DNA of 64,000 nt from assembly GCA_018389105.1 (NCBI GenBank), contig JACATO010000684.1:372001-436000 (forward strand), in the 5' to 3' direction. The DNA comes from Nautilus pompilius (lineage: Eukaryota > Mollusca > Cephalopoda > Nautilida > Nautilidae). This document shows, piece by piece, positions 27,301-38,200 of this stretch. Made by a program: the position numbers and the translations under genes. The notes beneath the pieces are model-generated. The model ran no database searches, had not been told where the DNA came from, and saw only the letters and a program-made list of their open reading frames with translations. The stretch's first letter is position 1. Each line of letters opens with the position of its first letter.

Positions 27301-28728
27301 ACAAGGAAATCATGGTTCCTCATAAGGCTTTGATTTGGCCACATCTAGAATATGCAGTGGCAGGCCTGTGTTTCCAGAAAAGCCTGAAATAGATTTAAAG
27401 ATGATTTCCTCTGAAGGTAAGGAAAATGGGTAATTTGACCTAGCAAAAGCCTAGAAATGCTAAATTGTCAAGTTTGTTATGGAATTGTGAGAAGTGATTC
27501 GATAACGGTATTCAAAGTATCTGATGAGCTTGAGAATGTTTAGTTTCAAACATTTTCTTCAAAATCAGCCCCTGACAGGAGGAGGGAACCACCACCAGCT
27601 GAAAACATTTACTTGTTTGTAGCAGTTAGTCTCTCTCCAACCAATTAAAAGTACAGACCAACAAAGGGGGTTGGCGGGCGAGCGCCTCCGCCAGAAAGAG
27701 CATCACAAACAGCCAGGACTCTCCCCCCCCCCACACACACACACACACCCTCCCCAGTGCAGGCCCCTTGAATTAGGGACGCAAAGCATATAGTAAACCC
27801 CTTGCATACACCGATGGGGGGGGACACTTTAGGAGTTTATATTCACCAAATACAGAAGAAACACGGAAAACAAACAGCGAGAGGAGGAGGAGGAGGAGGG
27901 CGAGGGGGAGCGGTGTGTGTGTGTGTGTGGTGTGTGTGTGTCTAACAACCGTCGGAGACCAACGTTCTGCTGTTAACCCTATCAAGGTGGTGGGGGGCGG
28001 TGTGTGTGTGTGTGTCTAACAACCGTCGGAGACCAACGTTCTGCTGTTAACCCTATCAAACGTGGGTGGGGTGGGGGGCAGCAAAATTCGAAGAAAGATA
28101 CGGTTCTGCCGGTAAACTGAATCAGGGGGCGGAGTTGGTTCGGAAGAATTCCGAGGACAGGGGGGGGGGGCAGTTGTACCGACCGAGAGACGGACGGGAA
28201 CAGCTCGGTCTCCTCTCAAGCTGATGGTAATGGCGGCGGGGGGGGGGTTAAATGTGCTCCCGGTGTGGGGTTTTGAACGCGTCTATCAGGTTCTCTGTGA
28301 CCGACTGGAAAGGAAGTGAAGGGGAGAGCTGGCTAACGACTGAGGAATGTTGCCGATTTTAACAGCCGCGGGGGCTGTAGGATTATCATCGATGGGTTCT
28401 CATCCACAAACTACATTAGAGAAGTATTCAGTTAGGGGTGTGGGGGGTGTGGGGGCGCGCGCGCGCGATGGTCCGCCTCCCTCCCCACCGCCCAGGGGCT
28501 ACCGCAGCGTCTCCCCTCCCCGCAGGGATGGGCTCGGCTCGGCTCGGCGCCAGAAACTGTAAACAAACACACAAAAACTCCCTTCATGTTTGGGGGGGGG
28601 GGAACAAACGAAAGAAAGAAAGAAAGAACCCGAAACTTCCACTCACCCGACGACGATCCGCTCAGGAAGAGAGCAGCCGACAGCAGCAGGAGGGCGGCCA
28701 ACATGTCGCCGCCGGACGCCGTCTTCAT
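9169..28728 (-). CDS. FLT1: VEGF receptor 1-like receptor tyrosine kinase, 5' exons 1-5 (partial)
   Basis: A receptor tyrosine kinase of the VEGF-receptor family. In known members it sits in the plasma membrane of endothelial and myeloid cells and binds VEGF-A, VEGF-B and PlGF through extracellular Ig domains 2-3. Five exons on the minus strand encode a signal peptide, Ig1, Ig2 and the first half of Ig3. Exons: 28647-28728, 16906-17045, 13949-14109, 10976-11269, 9169-9311. All junctions are GT/AG and the phases agree (1, 0, 1, 1), provided one extra base in exon 3 is ignored. The signal peptide ends LSGSSSG, like human FLT1. The FLT1 rather than KDR/FLT4 call rests mainly on the head-to-head POMP neighbour, as in human. 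The remaining Ig, membrane and kinase exons would lie left of base 1 or were not found. Sequence is strongly diverged from human. It could instead be a cyclostome receptor not strictly orthologous to FLT1. Confidence 0.8.
9312..10975 (-). other. FLT1 intron 4
   Basis: AT-rich intron of about 1.66 kb. The open frames in it have no recognisable product, and I see no transposon that I can name. Confidence 0.7.
10976..11269 (-). CDS. FLT1: FLT1 exon 4 (Ig domain 2, main ligand-binding domain in the family)
   Basis: 294 bp, acceptor TTTCTTTTCAG and donor GTAAG. It encodes DPEKLISLTDEF.., RRAIFPCIL.., ANITLRMKK, EGFILEFPRIFYNGDVYC and a V-R-Y-N end. This is laid out like FLT1 Ig2 (VIPCRVTSPNITVTL ... 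KGFIISNATYKEIGLLTCEA). Both Ig cysteines are present. Likely N-glycosylation sites are NIT, NGS and NQT. Phase 1 on both sides. Confidence 0.85.
11270..13948 (-). other. FLT1 intron 3, mostly filled by a Tigger relic
   Basis: 2.68 kb intron. A plus-strand Tigger/pogo relic occupies about 11.6-12.8 kb (listed separately). The flanks 11290-11620 and 12810-13940 show no other gene. Confidence 0.7.
11627..12800 (+). mobile_element. Tigger/pogo transposase relic (copy 1)
   Basis: Plus-strand fragments appear in the order of a pogo-superfamily (Tigger/TIGD) transposase. First is a CENP-B-type DNA-binding region ending KMDKMLKFWKEDQSQ near 11840-11883. Then come FNTDEIGLFWKG near 12102-12140 (first catalytic D), FLLLDNTPEHSKHL near 12430-12470 (second D), and a C-terminal QVGGDGF-like KVGGDGFAEFE near 12690-12720 with a SHN..LT-like tail. 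Multiple stops and frameshifts separate them, so it is dead. Terminal repeats were not identified and the ends are approximate. Confidence 0.8.
13949..14109 (-). CDS. FLT1: FLT1 exon 3 (second half of Ig domain 1) with an apparent 1-base frameshift
   Basis: 161 bp, acceptor CTTTTTTCTTGCAG, donor AAAG/GTTAGT. Reading in from exon 2 (phase 0) gives FDKSSEMVIKNLSS.. up to LNFMNT, then TAA. Reading back from exon 4 (phase 1) gives KWYICKYNN ... RIFIYVK. The two halves abut at about 14008-14016 and would join into TIFNLNFMNTKWYIC if one base were absent. That is the same spacing as TIPKVIGNDTGAYKC in human KDR. The upstream frame ends in TAA and the downstream frame is preceded by TGA, so no alternative splice within the exon rescues it. 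Either an assembly or sequencing error, a null allele, or gene decay. Confidence 0.75.
14110..16905 (-). other. FLT1 intron 2
   Basis: 2.8 kb. 14115-15870 is AT-rich with poly-T/A runs and nothing I can name. A Tc1-like element fills 15.88-16.88 kb, ending about 20 bp from the exon 2 splice donor. Confidence 0.7.
15877..16882 (+). mobile_element. Tc1-like element with terminal inverted repeats
   Basis: Left end at 15875-15904 and right end at 16851-16882 are inverted repeats sharing ACTTTATTAAGACC plus a CACTGG/CACCAG-like outer part. The interior reads on the plus strand as a decayed Tc1-like transposase. Helix-turn-helix words come first: a segment ending VYEQWQQMKK near 16150-16180, then a KGNCG region and KKAARIVNNK near 16225-16255. 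A VTNMKRFLKW-like stretch near 16370-16400 and a W..VMWSESC block (relic of the WSDESRF catalytic D) near 16440-16460 follow. Stops and shifts throughout. About 1 kb. Confidence 0.75.
16906..17045 (-). CDS. FLT1: FLT1 exon 2 (first half of Ig domain 1)
   Basis: 140 bp, acceptor TTATTCTTATAG, donor TTG/GTAAGG. With the last base of exon 1 it gives 47 codons: GMSSEKVLSPPELSEY.., NKGDNISIMCLGEEP and IHWVKKTPLL. It aligns with FLT1 KLKDPELSLKG ... LHLQCRGE..HKWS, with the first Ig1 cysteine and the core tryptophan. An upstream GT (TTGG/GTGAAG, exon of 99 bp) is possible but would throw exon 3 into immediate stops, so I prefer 16906. Confidence 0.8.
18693..18758. repeat. (GC)n(CA)n alternating purine-pyrimidine tract
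   Basis: GTGCGTGCGCGCGCGCGC runs straight into about 45 bp of CA repeat. Seen directly. The uninterrupted alternation of purine and pyrimidine is a classic Z-DNA-prone composition. Confidence 0.95.
19006..19711 (-). mobile_element. Short mariner-like relic (copy B), inverted relative to copy A
   Basis: The lower end, TATAGTGTTCCAAAAAGATG near 19011, matches the 3' terminal repeat of copy A at 8345-8372. The reverse complement of 19400-19700 matches 7681-7920 of copy A closely. Shared words are CATACAAACAA, CTGTGCAACACAACAG, TTTGAGAATGTTG and AGAGGTAG.TCAATCTC. The transposase relic reads on the minus strand. The upper terminal repeat is badly decayed (near 19700-19711). Confidence 0.7.
19947..19969. 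repeat. A(23) homopolymer followed by C-rich run
   Basis: A run of 23 A bases followed by CCACCCACCCACCCCCC. I looked for a retroposon body upstream and could not recognise one. Confidence 0.9.
22250..23040 (-). mobile_element. Tigger/pogo transposase relic (copy 2)
   Basis: On the minus strand, EHVTLLFFV..ESSDKYPL near 22985-23040 matches the Tigger KERLTVLLC.NADGSEKLPL block. Further on, GRDICLLVDNCSVHPSDVELTNI near 22780-22840 matches the second catalytic-D block (KVLLLVDNCPAH ... L.NI). Words further downstream are poorly preserved. Frameshifts and stops are frequent and the ends are approximate. It looks like a different Tigger subfamily from copies 1 and 3. Confidence 0.65.
25010..26424 (-). 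mobile_element. Tigger/pogo transposase relic (copy 3)
   Basis: Minus strand, from an ATG at 26422-26424. It starts with KGQCSTGGVDKKCSRKAI, then after a shift IKLSKSGEIRRQL, a CENP-B-like N-terminus. ALLLLYNDPGYPPHL near 25680-25715 is the second catalytic block (usually LLLIDNAPGHP; the D is displaced here). LMDQGVIAAFKAYYLR near 25560-25610 is the third block with its D. Several stops and shifts. It continues weakly towards 25.0 kb. Confidence 0.8.
27723..27748. repeat. C-run and (CA)n microsatellite
   Basis: A run of ten C bases followed by CA repeats, at the left shoulder of the GC-rich island. Confidence 0.9.
27911..28060. repeat. GT microsatellite plus 74-bp-period tandem duplication
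   Basis: A unit made of a GT run and TCTAACAACCGTCGGAGACC, then about 30 more identical bases, occurs twice (second unit shifted by 74 bp; compare 27941 with 28015). Arms are identical over roughly 45 bp. Lies in FLT1 intron 1, about 600 bp downstream of its exon 1. Confidence 0.9.
28647..28728 (-). CDS. FLT1: FLT1 exon 1 (signal peptide)
   Basis: ATG at 28726-28728 gives 27 codons plus one base before a consensus donor (G/GTGAGT). The peptide starts MKTASGGD, has a hydrophobic core MLAALLLLSAALFL and ends SGSSS, a normal signal peptide. Human FLT1 has a signal of similar length ending TGSSSG. A second in-frame ATG at 28702-28704 sits just before the hydrophobic core and is an alternative. 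Upstream in-frame codons exist, but the 28728 start fits the family length. CAG/CAA repeats at about 28777-28820 lie in the presumed 5' UTR. Confidence 0.8.
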
Positions 28729-29249
28729 TTCCCTACAGAAACATCGAAGTCTCATCCCCCCCCTGACTTAAACAAACAAACAACAACAACAACAAACAGC
28801 AGCAGCAGCAGCAACAACCGCCCCGACGGCCTTAGGAGAAGATGAACCGTCTTCCACCGCGTGTCTGTACCGGCCCCGAACTCCTCCGTCCAGTCACCGG
28901 CTGTGCCATCCATCCATCCCCAGCAACTTCCCCCCCCTGAACGGACGCGCGAGCCGAGGAGTTGGAACCGCGTCTCGAGCAGTTACGGAAACTGCGCCCC
29001 CCCCTCGTTAAGCCGACTCTCCGCGCGCCGCCTGATCGCCGACGGCCGCCGTTTGCGGGTCCCTGCTTCGTAAACTCGGCGGTGTAACCCGTTCTAATTA
29101 ATCCCCGAAAAGCAAACCTTGAGCGTGAGAACGCTGGTTCAGCAACCCCCCCAACGGCGATTCCCTTACTCCGGCGGCTGCCATCACGTGGATCTGTTCG
29201 CTCTTTGACCCGGAAGTGAACTCTTCGCTGTCCGGAAACTAAATCCAAC
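28729..29249. promoter_or_regulatory. Bidirectional FLT1/POMP promoter
   Basis: Only 521 bp separate the two start codons. On the POMP side an E-box CACGTG lies at 29186-29191 and an ETS-type site CCGGAAGTGA at 29211-29220, about 30-40 bp before the ATG. A second ETS-like TCCGGAAA lies near 29231. No TATA box is evident. This is the expected layout for a housekeeping gene such as POMP. Which sites serve FLT1 cannot be told by eye. Confidence 0.6.
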
Positions 29250-29252
29250 ATG
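29250..29252 (+). CDS. POMP: POMP exon 1 (only the ATG is coding)
   Basis: CCAACATG followed directly by the donor GTGAGT. The exon contributes just the initiator Met, and the next exon begins AAT TCA (Asn-Ser). Human POMP likewise starts Met-Asn. Confidence 0.85.
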
Positions 29253-32200
29253 GTGAGTCGGAATTGCGGCTTTTTCCGCGTAATTTGCTTCTCTGAACCC
29301 CGGGGTCGTTGGCGGCGCAATGGCTGTTTGTCTTAACCTATGGATGAGGTAGCGGACGATATTTTTCGGGAGAATATATATATATATGTGTGTGTACCGG
29401 GTGTTAACTAGCAAGCTGAATTCTGCCTGTCATTGTTGTCCACCATTTGCCTTCTTCTGGAGGAGAGGGCAGCAGGGAGGGCGTCCGGGGCTCCCTCTCT
29501 CCCCTCCCCTCCCCTCCCCTCCCCCTCAGGGGGTCTGTCCCTAAAGGTCTGGGTTTTACTGGTGGGCAGGGGTGCGGCCTCAGTTTTCCTGTCCCTGCAC
29601 GCACCTCATGCGTCCCCCGGGCTTGGGGAGGGGGGGGGGGACTCCTGTGAGTAATGGGCTGGTGGTGGAATAATGCTGCTGTGATGGTCCTGGGTATTCT
29701 GTTCATTCATCCGTTGGTCCCTGGGGGTGATGACTTACTGTGTGCTTAACTTTGGAAAAGAAGAACGTGAGCAACAGATCTCTCTGTCTCTGGACGTTGA
29801 CACCTCTGATGGTGGTTGGCACCAGACCCCTCGACTATCTCGATACCCACCACCACTGTAATATTATCCTTAAGAACCCGATTTTCTCCTGTGGTCTACG
29901 GGGCCCGTTGTGATGAAACAACTCGAATAGCACTCGCTTTGTGATGCAATAATACCTGGATCCCCTTTAAACTAAGGCACTTAGATTAATAGGTTACTGG
30001 AATCTGCTCTTATGTCAGAAAGAGAAAACTCTCTCTCTCCCCTCTCCCCTCCCCTACTTTTCTATTCGTGACGTTTAAATTTATCTATTTGGACATAACT
30101 GATTATTTCATTTTGAAAAATAATATTAAACATGAGTGTCAGAGAGCTGGTTATGACTGATTTACATACAGAAAGTCTTTTATCCAATGCTGTTTTAAAT
30201 GTATTCGTTGTGTTGCATCCCATGTCGCTTGTTTCATGAATCTAACCCAAGAGCCTAAATTATAGAAACAGAGACTTGTTTACCTAATCCGTTACCTTTT
30301 TAAATTTTAGATGTCTTAATTATATTTCCAGTATACAAGACTACGTATAATTACTTAAAACCATTCTGGTGAAACACACTTTCACACGTTCCAGATCATT
30401 AACATCCCGAACAAGATACCTGTATGCTTCAGATGAGGTTTACTCAAAAATGTAAATAAATGGGCAAGAATGTTTTATCCTTATTTCAGTAGTTCTATCA
30501 CAATTTGTTATTGCTATTGTTAATAAGACTATTTCCAAGTGCTGATGATTCTTGTTAAGATGATTGTATGGATGCATTAGAGAGATGAAAACTCATCTGC
30601 CACTTAGTGTTTGTTTGTTTGTTTGTTTATCATATTTAAATATTCTGTAAAGCTTCCACAAGGGCTGGTTAATAACTGACATTGAAGTGCTGTGTGTGCT
30701 TGAATTAACAACTTACAAGAAAAGACTTCAGCATTACCATTTTATTGTTAAAAGCTGATTTTGTTGGACCTGGATACTTGAGACAAAAACCTAACAAAAT
30801 TAAAACTGTGATTAAAGGATAGTTGCCTTAACTATACAAAAAGAAAAGGAGGGGAATCCTAAGTTTTTGAAACTCGAATTTTATCTTTGAGAAAATCTTC
30901 ACTTAATATTATTTGGTGATGGATATAAGAAAACTATAGCACATACTTGAAGTATGTCTGTGCTTTTTATTGTCTTATAAAAATTTATAAGGAACAAAAC
31001 TGAGCAAGAAAATGTTGATCGCAAGTTTCAGAATAAAATAAAATATATGGTAACAGGGGGTAAGTTTTCTTAGACTTTAATTTATTGTTGCCACTGGGTT
31101 ATAATTTTTGCATTAAATTTGTCTTGTAAGTGATCCTATTCCCTATATAAGATTTTTTTTTAAAAAAATAATCTTTTTCTCATTGGAGTTAATAAATAAT
31201 ATATATGTTAATGGCTCTGTAAATGTAATGTCAAGAAAAATATATTAAATCAAAAGGAAATTGTATTTCCATTTGTTTTTCTAGGTTTTATAAAATGAAA
31301 AACAATTAATCAAAAACAGTGCATGCAAACATGAAATCCAGCTTCTTTTTTTTTTTAGAATGTATACATTAATATTTCCTGTGGCAAGAGGAAATTAATT
31401 CTCTCTAGGGAGCAGCTGTAATATTTGTTTATAGAGGAACTTTATTAGTCTGGTTTACATTAGTGTAGATATTATTTTCCAAAGTTCTCAGCTTTTCTGT
31501 AGTTAGTTGTTTTCAGTTTACTCTAATAAAATAGTGGTTTTTATCCTGAGGCAAGACGATGACTGATGGAAAATTTTAACCAAGGTCATGGGTGTATTTC
31601 CAGGAATGGTAACTTCTGCGCTGTTATGTATCTCAATGTCTCTATATTTCTTCACTAAATCGGTTTAGATTCCTTCATATCTGGATTTATAATGTTCATA
31701 GTGTCATTCATAGCTTTTAGAATAACTTCAGCATTTTGGTAGTAACAGGCAAGAAAAGTCGGTTCTTATTAAAATAAATATATAAAGACCTACAAAGAAT
31801 TTTATATTTGAACAGTTCTTTTAATTAATCTTAATATATCTTTTCTAATTTCTTTGTGGGAATTTTTAGCCATTCTTTTGCACTGTACACATCTAAATTT
31901 TGCTTTAGAATTTGAGTACACTTGCTTTCTTTTGTACTAAGATAAAGAGTAGAAATATTCTGATATTAATCAGAGTAGTAGAGGATTATTATGCAGATAA
32001 ATCTAACAAGCATCCTGTTTATAGCATTGACATATTTTATAATACATTTGATCATTAAGCCCAATGTATATTTACTAAGACTTCTCTTTAAAAAAAACAA
32101 AAAAAACAAAATCAGTTTCTCATTACACAGTCATTACTTTTGCCTCTTAATGACTTGTATTCTAAAAAAAAACAACATAATTTGCTACACTATAATAATG

Positions 32201-35200
32201 TAAATGGTATGTAGTTAGTTATAATCTGGCACTGGTACAAGTCATGTGAGATGTGAAAAAGTAGCTATCGAGAAATGCGATAACATGTATAAACAATGTC
32301 ATTGGTCAGGTGATATGTATAATTTTTCGGGTGCAGATAGTATTATCATCGAGTCTACATTCTTGCTGCAGCAACAGGATGGCCACTATAGAGTTTACAG
32401 ATGTGAAGAAATTTATGCAAAACAAGGACAGGGAAGCATTATGCTGTGTTTTAGCATCAGTGAGAATCATGAAAGACATCTTTAATAATTTGTAGGGTAA
32501 TTTAAGGGCATTATAACAGTAACTCAAACTTATGACTGAATGGGACCTATTAAATTTTAACTTTGTACTCTAGCATTTTTTTTTTTTTAATGCTTCTAGA
32601 AAAACAAGTTATTTGGTTAGAATTTATTTATCACAGATCCGTTTGCCTATATTTAGGTGATAAGATGTTGCTGAAGGGAAATCACAAAAAACAGAATACT
32701 AATGTTGTATATTATGTTGATAATAAAATGGGTGGCTTGTTTATGCTGCTGGTACATGGAGCAATGGAAAAGTACTTTTGTGAACCCTGCCTGTAGGTCA
32801 GTAAGGCACTGTTGTTTGTTTGTTTAGTTAGGGGACCTTTTGTTTTATCCTCAAATGTTTATAGTTAAAAAAGAAAACTAAACCAGTTTATCATATATGG
32901 GTTAATGCTTTAATTTGGTTAAGCTTAGAATTTGTTAGACAGGACTAAAGATTTAAAAATAATGTTTAACCGTCCCTCAGTTTCTGTGCCTTCATAGTTT
33001 TAACTACTGTCTACAGTTATACCAATGCACTAGGTAGGTCTAATTCAGTCGTGCCCTTGTTGACACAGTGCCGTAATTGTGAAGGAATAAAGTTTTGTAG
33101 GATCATTGTTCCAACTTATTGTACTATGTTGTGTCTAATAGTTATATGCTAATGTCCATGTGTCATTAATAATTGATTATATATAAGATATCTTATTGAT
33201 GAGTTTGCAGTTATGGCCACATTGTACTTTGTAAGGGCCAAAGATATGATTATAATATTGAAATATAAACTGGTCTTCTAATGTGTTTTTATTTCATATA
33301 ATGGTGAAATTTTAAAATAGTAAATTTAGGATTGACACATTTTCTCATTGGTTCAGCTATCTATGTAGCACTGCTATAGGTAGGTTTTTTCAGTGGATTT
33401 TCACTCTACAGTTACAGACCAAAATTAGGTGACAATTTATATCATCAATTTGTTCTGAAAGCCAATTTTACTTAATGCCAAGTAATTTTGATGATGTTAT
33501 AAGCTACTGTAAAAATTTCAGTTTACTCTATTTGCCAAGTCAGCCATATATAGTATATGCCTTCCATCATTTATATATAAGGCAAACAAGGTTAATTGTG
33601 TCTCTAACTTGTGAACAGGTACCAATTATGCACATACAAAGAATTATTGCTTTAGTGCCGATCTCTCCACAACTTTAATCTTTTATTTACCTTCTGGGCT
33701 TTTTTTTTTTTTTTGAATAGTGTCCAGACTATTTCATAGAGGTGTCCATTTATAGTATCACTGAATCCACAAACGCAAACGTGGTTTCCACAATATTGCG
33801 TTTTTTCTTCTTTATTAAGGAAGTAAAAATTGACCAGAACTGAAGTCGTCTAAGTCGAATCTGGCCATCTATAGAACTCCAGCTGTCTATCGCCAAAACA
33901 ATATTTAATTATTTCCTGAAAAGTCCAGATTGGTAGGTATTTTGTTTGTGACATATCTGGCAGGACGCTAATGCTATTCCAGCTCCAAACGTTGCTGAAA
34001 ATTTACATAAAAAAACAAAAAGAATTCCTTTTATCTGAGCTACTATTACATGGTTTTATCCTTTTTAAATCTTTGTACCAGGTGTTATTTGATTAAGCAA
34101 TCAAGCTTATAAACTGCATTTGGATAATCTGGTCTTAACCATTTACCATTGATTTTGTTTGCCTGGTCTGGCTGATAAGAATGACATGGTAGTGGATGCT
34201 GCACCACTTCCCCAGCAGCAAGAATGGCAAACACTTGGCAATATCTTTAAGAGTGTCATCAATCATTCTGGTTCTCAGCAGCTGCTGCTGCTGTTGATGT
34301 CTTCTGATCTGTTCTTATGAATAAAAACATGTTTTTGGTTTTAACAGCAAACCATCGAGATGCTCTCGGACTTTAGCAGCAGGACGATGTGATAAAATAC
34401 TGGGACCCATTTCAGTGATTGAGAGCCACATCCAGCATAGCTACTTAATTTATAACTCGTGTAGTGGTCTAAAATATAGAATTACTATTCTACGCAGTAA
34501 CCCCTGATTTGATAGAAGTAACCAAATAATAGTTTTTAAAATTTAAAAGTAAATTGGTGGTGTAGTTTTGTGTTTTTTCCTTCATTTTACATGAAAACTA
34601 CAAATAATGAATTTCATAATTTCTTTATTTTAAAGGGGAAAAAAGTCAGTTGACATATACTGTTGAAATCTGCTGTCCCTTCAGACCCTTTCTCGCATTG
34701 AATTTATTTTTCTTTAGTCTGTGTGAGAAAAAAGAAGATGAATTTAAATGCTCGGTTTATCGTGTTATGGTAAAGTAATTAGTGGATGGACTATCGCATC
34801 TGTCAAACCCAACCTGCCACGTGATAATTGGTCTAACCTAACTCCTCTATCTTCCTATTTCTTTACAAACACTAATAGCCAAATGAATCTATTTCCATCA
34901 ATGTTGCTTTTTATTGTAAAATGTTAGTTTTTCGGAATCTCCTGAACAGAATGATGTTCCTTGTCTTATAAATAGCAGGCTTATGTAAATATGCCAAAAG
35001 CTATGATCAGGCTGTAGTAACTACAATACTAAGTTGTATGTTATGCTACTAGAACTTGCCACTTTCGCCTAGGCAATTACTATTTCTTATCATTATTAAA
35101 AAAGAAAATACTATAATTTAAAACGTTTTTATATTACATGATATGAAAGCTTGCTTAATCATATTATCGCATGAAAAGATTGCTCTCGTGCAACCCACCA

Positions 35201-38200
35201 TAATTTAAGAGGAGCTTTCATTAATGACGCTGTATCATTACTTACTTCAAAGGTTGGCGTTTGTATGACTTAAATAAGTGAGGCATTTTGGCATTTAGAC
35301 TTTCGAAATGTTATCATTCTAGTGTTGTTGTTTCATAGTAATGTTTTTCCTGCTACAATATCTAAATTGTATTTAGGGTTGACTGAGGGGGCAGAAAAGC
35401 TGCTAGTTGTAGGTGGTGGCTTGTTTTGTCCTAGTTCATATCGCCCTGTTTGTATTCTTGTTAGTAATAGTCCTGTTTGATTACGTAGACTTGCCACAAG
35501 TTGTGGTTTCTTGGTCTCGTATCAGACAACAAGCATTTGTCCAGTGGGGCACCTGTTTTTTGCTGAATAAGGAATTAATGTCAGGGTGTACATCTGCGAC
35601 ACATCCTTGCTGCGTTGGAAATGTTTGTTTAAATCATTTCGATTTTTACATAAGAAGAGTTCAACTGATAATGCGCAGTAATAACGATAGATTTAAGATG
35701 ATGGTGAGGCAAATAAATTGTTTATAAGATTATATTCAGAATGAACTGTGTAAATATGATGAAGATAAGCAAGAAATTATTTTCTGATCTAGTTTTTTTT
35801 TTTAAAAAAAAATAAAAAAAATATAAAAAAACATAGCATCAGTTAAACAGACCTCTGTACAAACTTTGTTTTGGGCTTAATTTGGATTTAAAATTTAGTA
35901 TCATTTTTCTAGTCACGCACCTGCCACCATCTCATCTTTTAGTTCATTGTTACTGAGACGAGTCTGTTAGTAAAAGATGGAAAAAACAGTCATCTTTGTG
36001 AAATACAAAATATGCTAAGCATCAGATTACTTTGCATGAAAACAGATTTAGATTTAATTCCAGTTTCCAATTAAAAAATTAGCGAGATTCCCCTAAAAAA
36101 AAAAAAATCCTGTTTAGCTGGTAACTATTGTGTATGTACCTTCTTTTGTTAGCATAGACTATCATCCTACTCTCTAACCTCAAAGGACTCTCTTAATATC
36201 ACCACCACCCCCAATAATCCCTGTGGGCTTGGTAGGGTCATTTATACCCCCCATCCAGGACTCCACTATACATTCTCTGCATAGTTTGAAAGGCATTGCC
36301 AGTGTGCCAGGGTAATAAACTTCAGGTCAATAAATATTCAGTAGGTACTTGGTTTTGTAAAACTTCCTTTTAAAGATGTCTTTTATTCCTATGGCTAATA
36401 AGAAACATTCTGTCAAAGTTATGTTTATTTTTGATTTGGTGTTAGGATGCTGGACATTTATTTATCATCGTTTGAGAAAAACCTTCTATGGGTATTTTGG
36501 GAACAGCTGTTTTCTCTGGTAGTGATAAAAGCTGCCCCAATTATGCAAATGATGGCTGGCTTGGCATATGGCAGTGGGTTAATATTTCAGAATTAAGAAA
36601 AAAAAATCCTGCATTGTCTTCAAACTTAATAAATCTTGAGTAGCTTGAAATAAAGGAGGTGGTTTTTGATTTAACAGAATTATCCAGAGAAAGTACCTGC
36701 TTTAATTTACTGCTTAGGTTAATTAATTAATTATGTATTAACAAAGTTTATAGTAGTTTTTAATGGAGCAACACAGCTAAGGATTGACAGATATTACTGT
36801 GAAGGAAGGAAATTATAACAAATTATCTGAATTATTAGTTGAAAAATGGATGACCTTTGAAATTACTGGCCTTAGAAATTTGCACCCTATTAACCCATAT
36901 GTTTTGCATCTGTATTATAGTGAAGTAGATCAACAAACTTTCAAAAGATTGATTGGTTAATAGCCTTATTTTGTGAAGCTTATCACTGCTTCTATCTTGA
37001 ACGCTAGGCACATGTTTACTGCTGGAGGCTCTGTGAAAAATCAAGGGAGATCTGGAATATTTGTTTTGCCGGTGTATGTATAGAAAGTTGTATACCTTTT
37101 ACTTATGTTATGTCTTTGACTACCACAATCAATCCAATTAGTCCCCTTCTCATTTTGTGGTGCCTTTTTCAGACTTGGTGAAAATAGTAATTTTATGTGA
37201 AAAAGTTTTAAATTTCGACATCATTTGGCAAAACATGGGAAGTACAAATTTTCCGTGTTTGTATGAGTTATTGTATAGCTAAGTCTTCTGGCCAAACTAA
37301 ATGTCTGTCTGTCTGTGCTTGTTTGTTTTTAAAATTAAGCTTAGGATGTGCAACATTTGTTGGTCTTAGTTTTATGAATCTGGCAGCCTCGGATAGACCT
37401 TTATTTTCTCTGTATGACTAAAAAATAACAATTGGTCTTTTTGCTGGATAATATTAATCTCAAGAAATTACATAACATCGGTACAGTGTTTAGTCTGACG
37501 CTGTAGTTTCTGCAGTTAGTAGTAGACCATCCTTTATTATTCTTTGATGGTGGTGGCCAATACAATACAGTGTGTTTGTTTGATTTGTTTTGTTTTTTTT
37601 AAATATTTATGTTTATTAATCATTACTGGGGAAACAAACTGCTTTTTAACTCAACCTATGCAAAATTATTAACTGGAAATATTGTTTATCCGGAACACCC
37701 CTGTTCTGGCCATTTTAAATAGAGGTTTCTATGTATATATATATATATGATTATGTATGGAGGGGCAAGTAACTAGTGCTCGCACTCACTACGCCATCAG
37801 AAACACACACATGACTGAAGACCTTGGAATTTCTTGTGGATCTGTGACCAATGTTAAAAGTTCAAAGAAACAAATATCACTGCTTTGTTTGGTGAATCAA
37901 CATGGAAGGCCTTGGCTATGACCAGATGACCAGAACCTGCTATGTTGGTGTTGCCCATGTAACATTGATGGGCCAAACAATGGTCTACCACTGACTTGGC
38001 TATAGGAGGCATGTAAACACACAGAGAACCCTCACCCCCCTATCCAGTAGGAATAAAATGCTTTGAAACTTCTGCCTTGACCTTCTAGTACTGATAATGA
38101 GTGTAGCTTTTAATAGTCTGGAGGTCACATGGGTTTGGAGAAAGTCTAAAGATGTTGGAGTATAAAGGTGGGTGGCTTGGGATAGTGGAAATAGAACTGG

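Larger units (their letters stand above)
17046..28646 (-). other. FLT1 intron 1
   Basis: 11.6 kb. It contains a (CA)n tract, a mariner relic copy B, two minus-strand Tigger relics, an A23 tract at 19947-19969, and near the promoter GT microsatellites and a tandem duplication (listed separately). 17050-18690, 19715-22240, 23050-25000 and 26430-27640 show no gene or named repeat that I can support. Confidence 0.65.
27640..29660. promoter_or_regulatory. CpG/GC-rich island over the FLT1-POMP divergent promoter
   Basis: GC content rises sharply from about 27.64 kb to 29.66 kb against an AT-rich background, with many CpG dinucleotides around the two start codons. It covers FLT1 exon 1 and POMP exon 1. 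Boundaries were judged by eye. Confidence 0.7.

Noticed and set aside
28432-28646. Open-frame continuation of FLT1 exon 1 beyond the signal peptide
   Set aside because: A consensus donor G/GTGAGT follows GSSS and the phase matches exon 2. The continuation is proline/charge-rich low complexity.
28438-29320. Long open frames on both strands in the GC-rich island
   Set aside because: Stop codons are rare in GC-rich DNA. Composition is Pro/Arg/Gly-rich with no domain, and they overlap the promoter.
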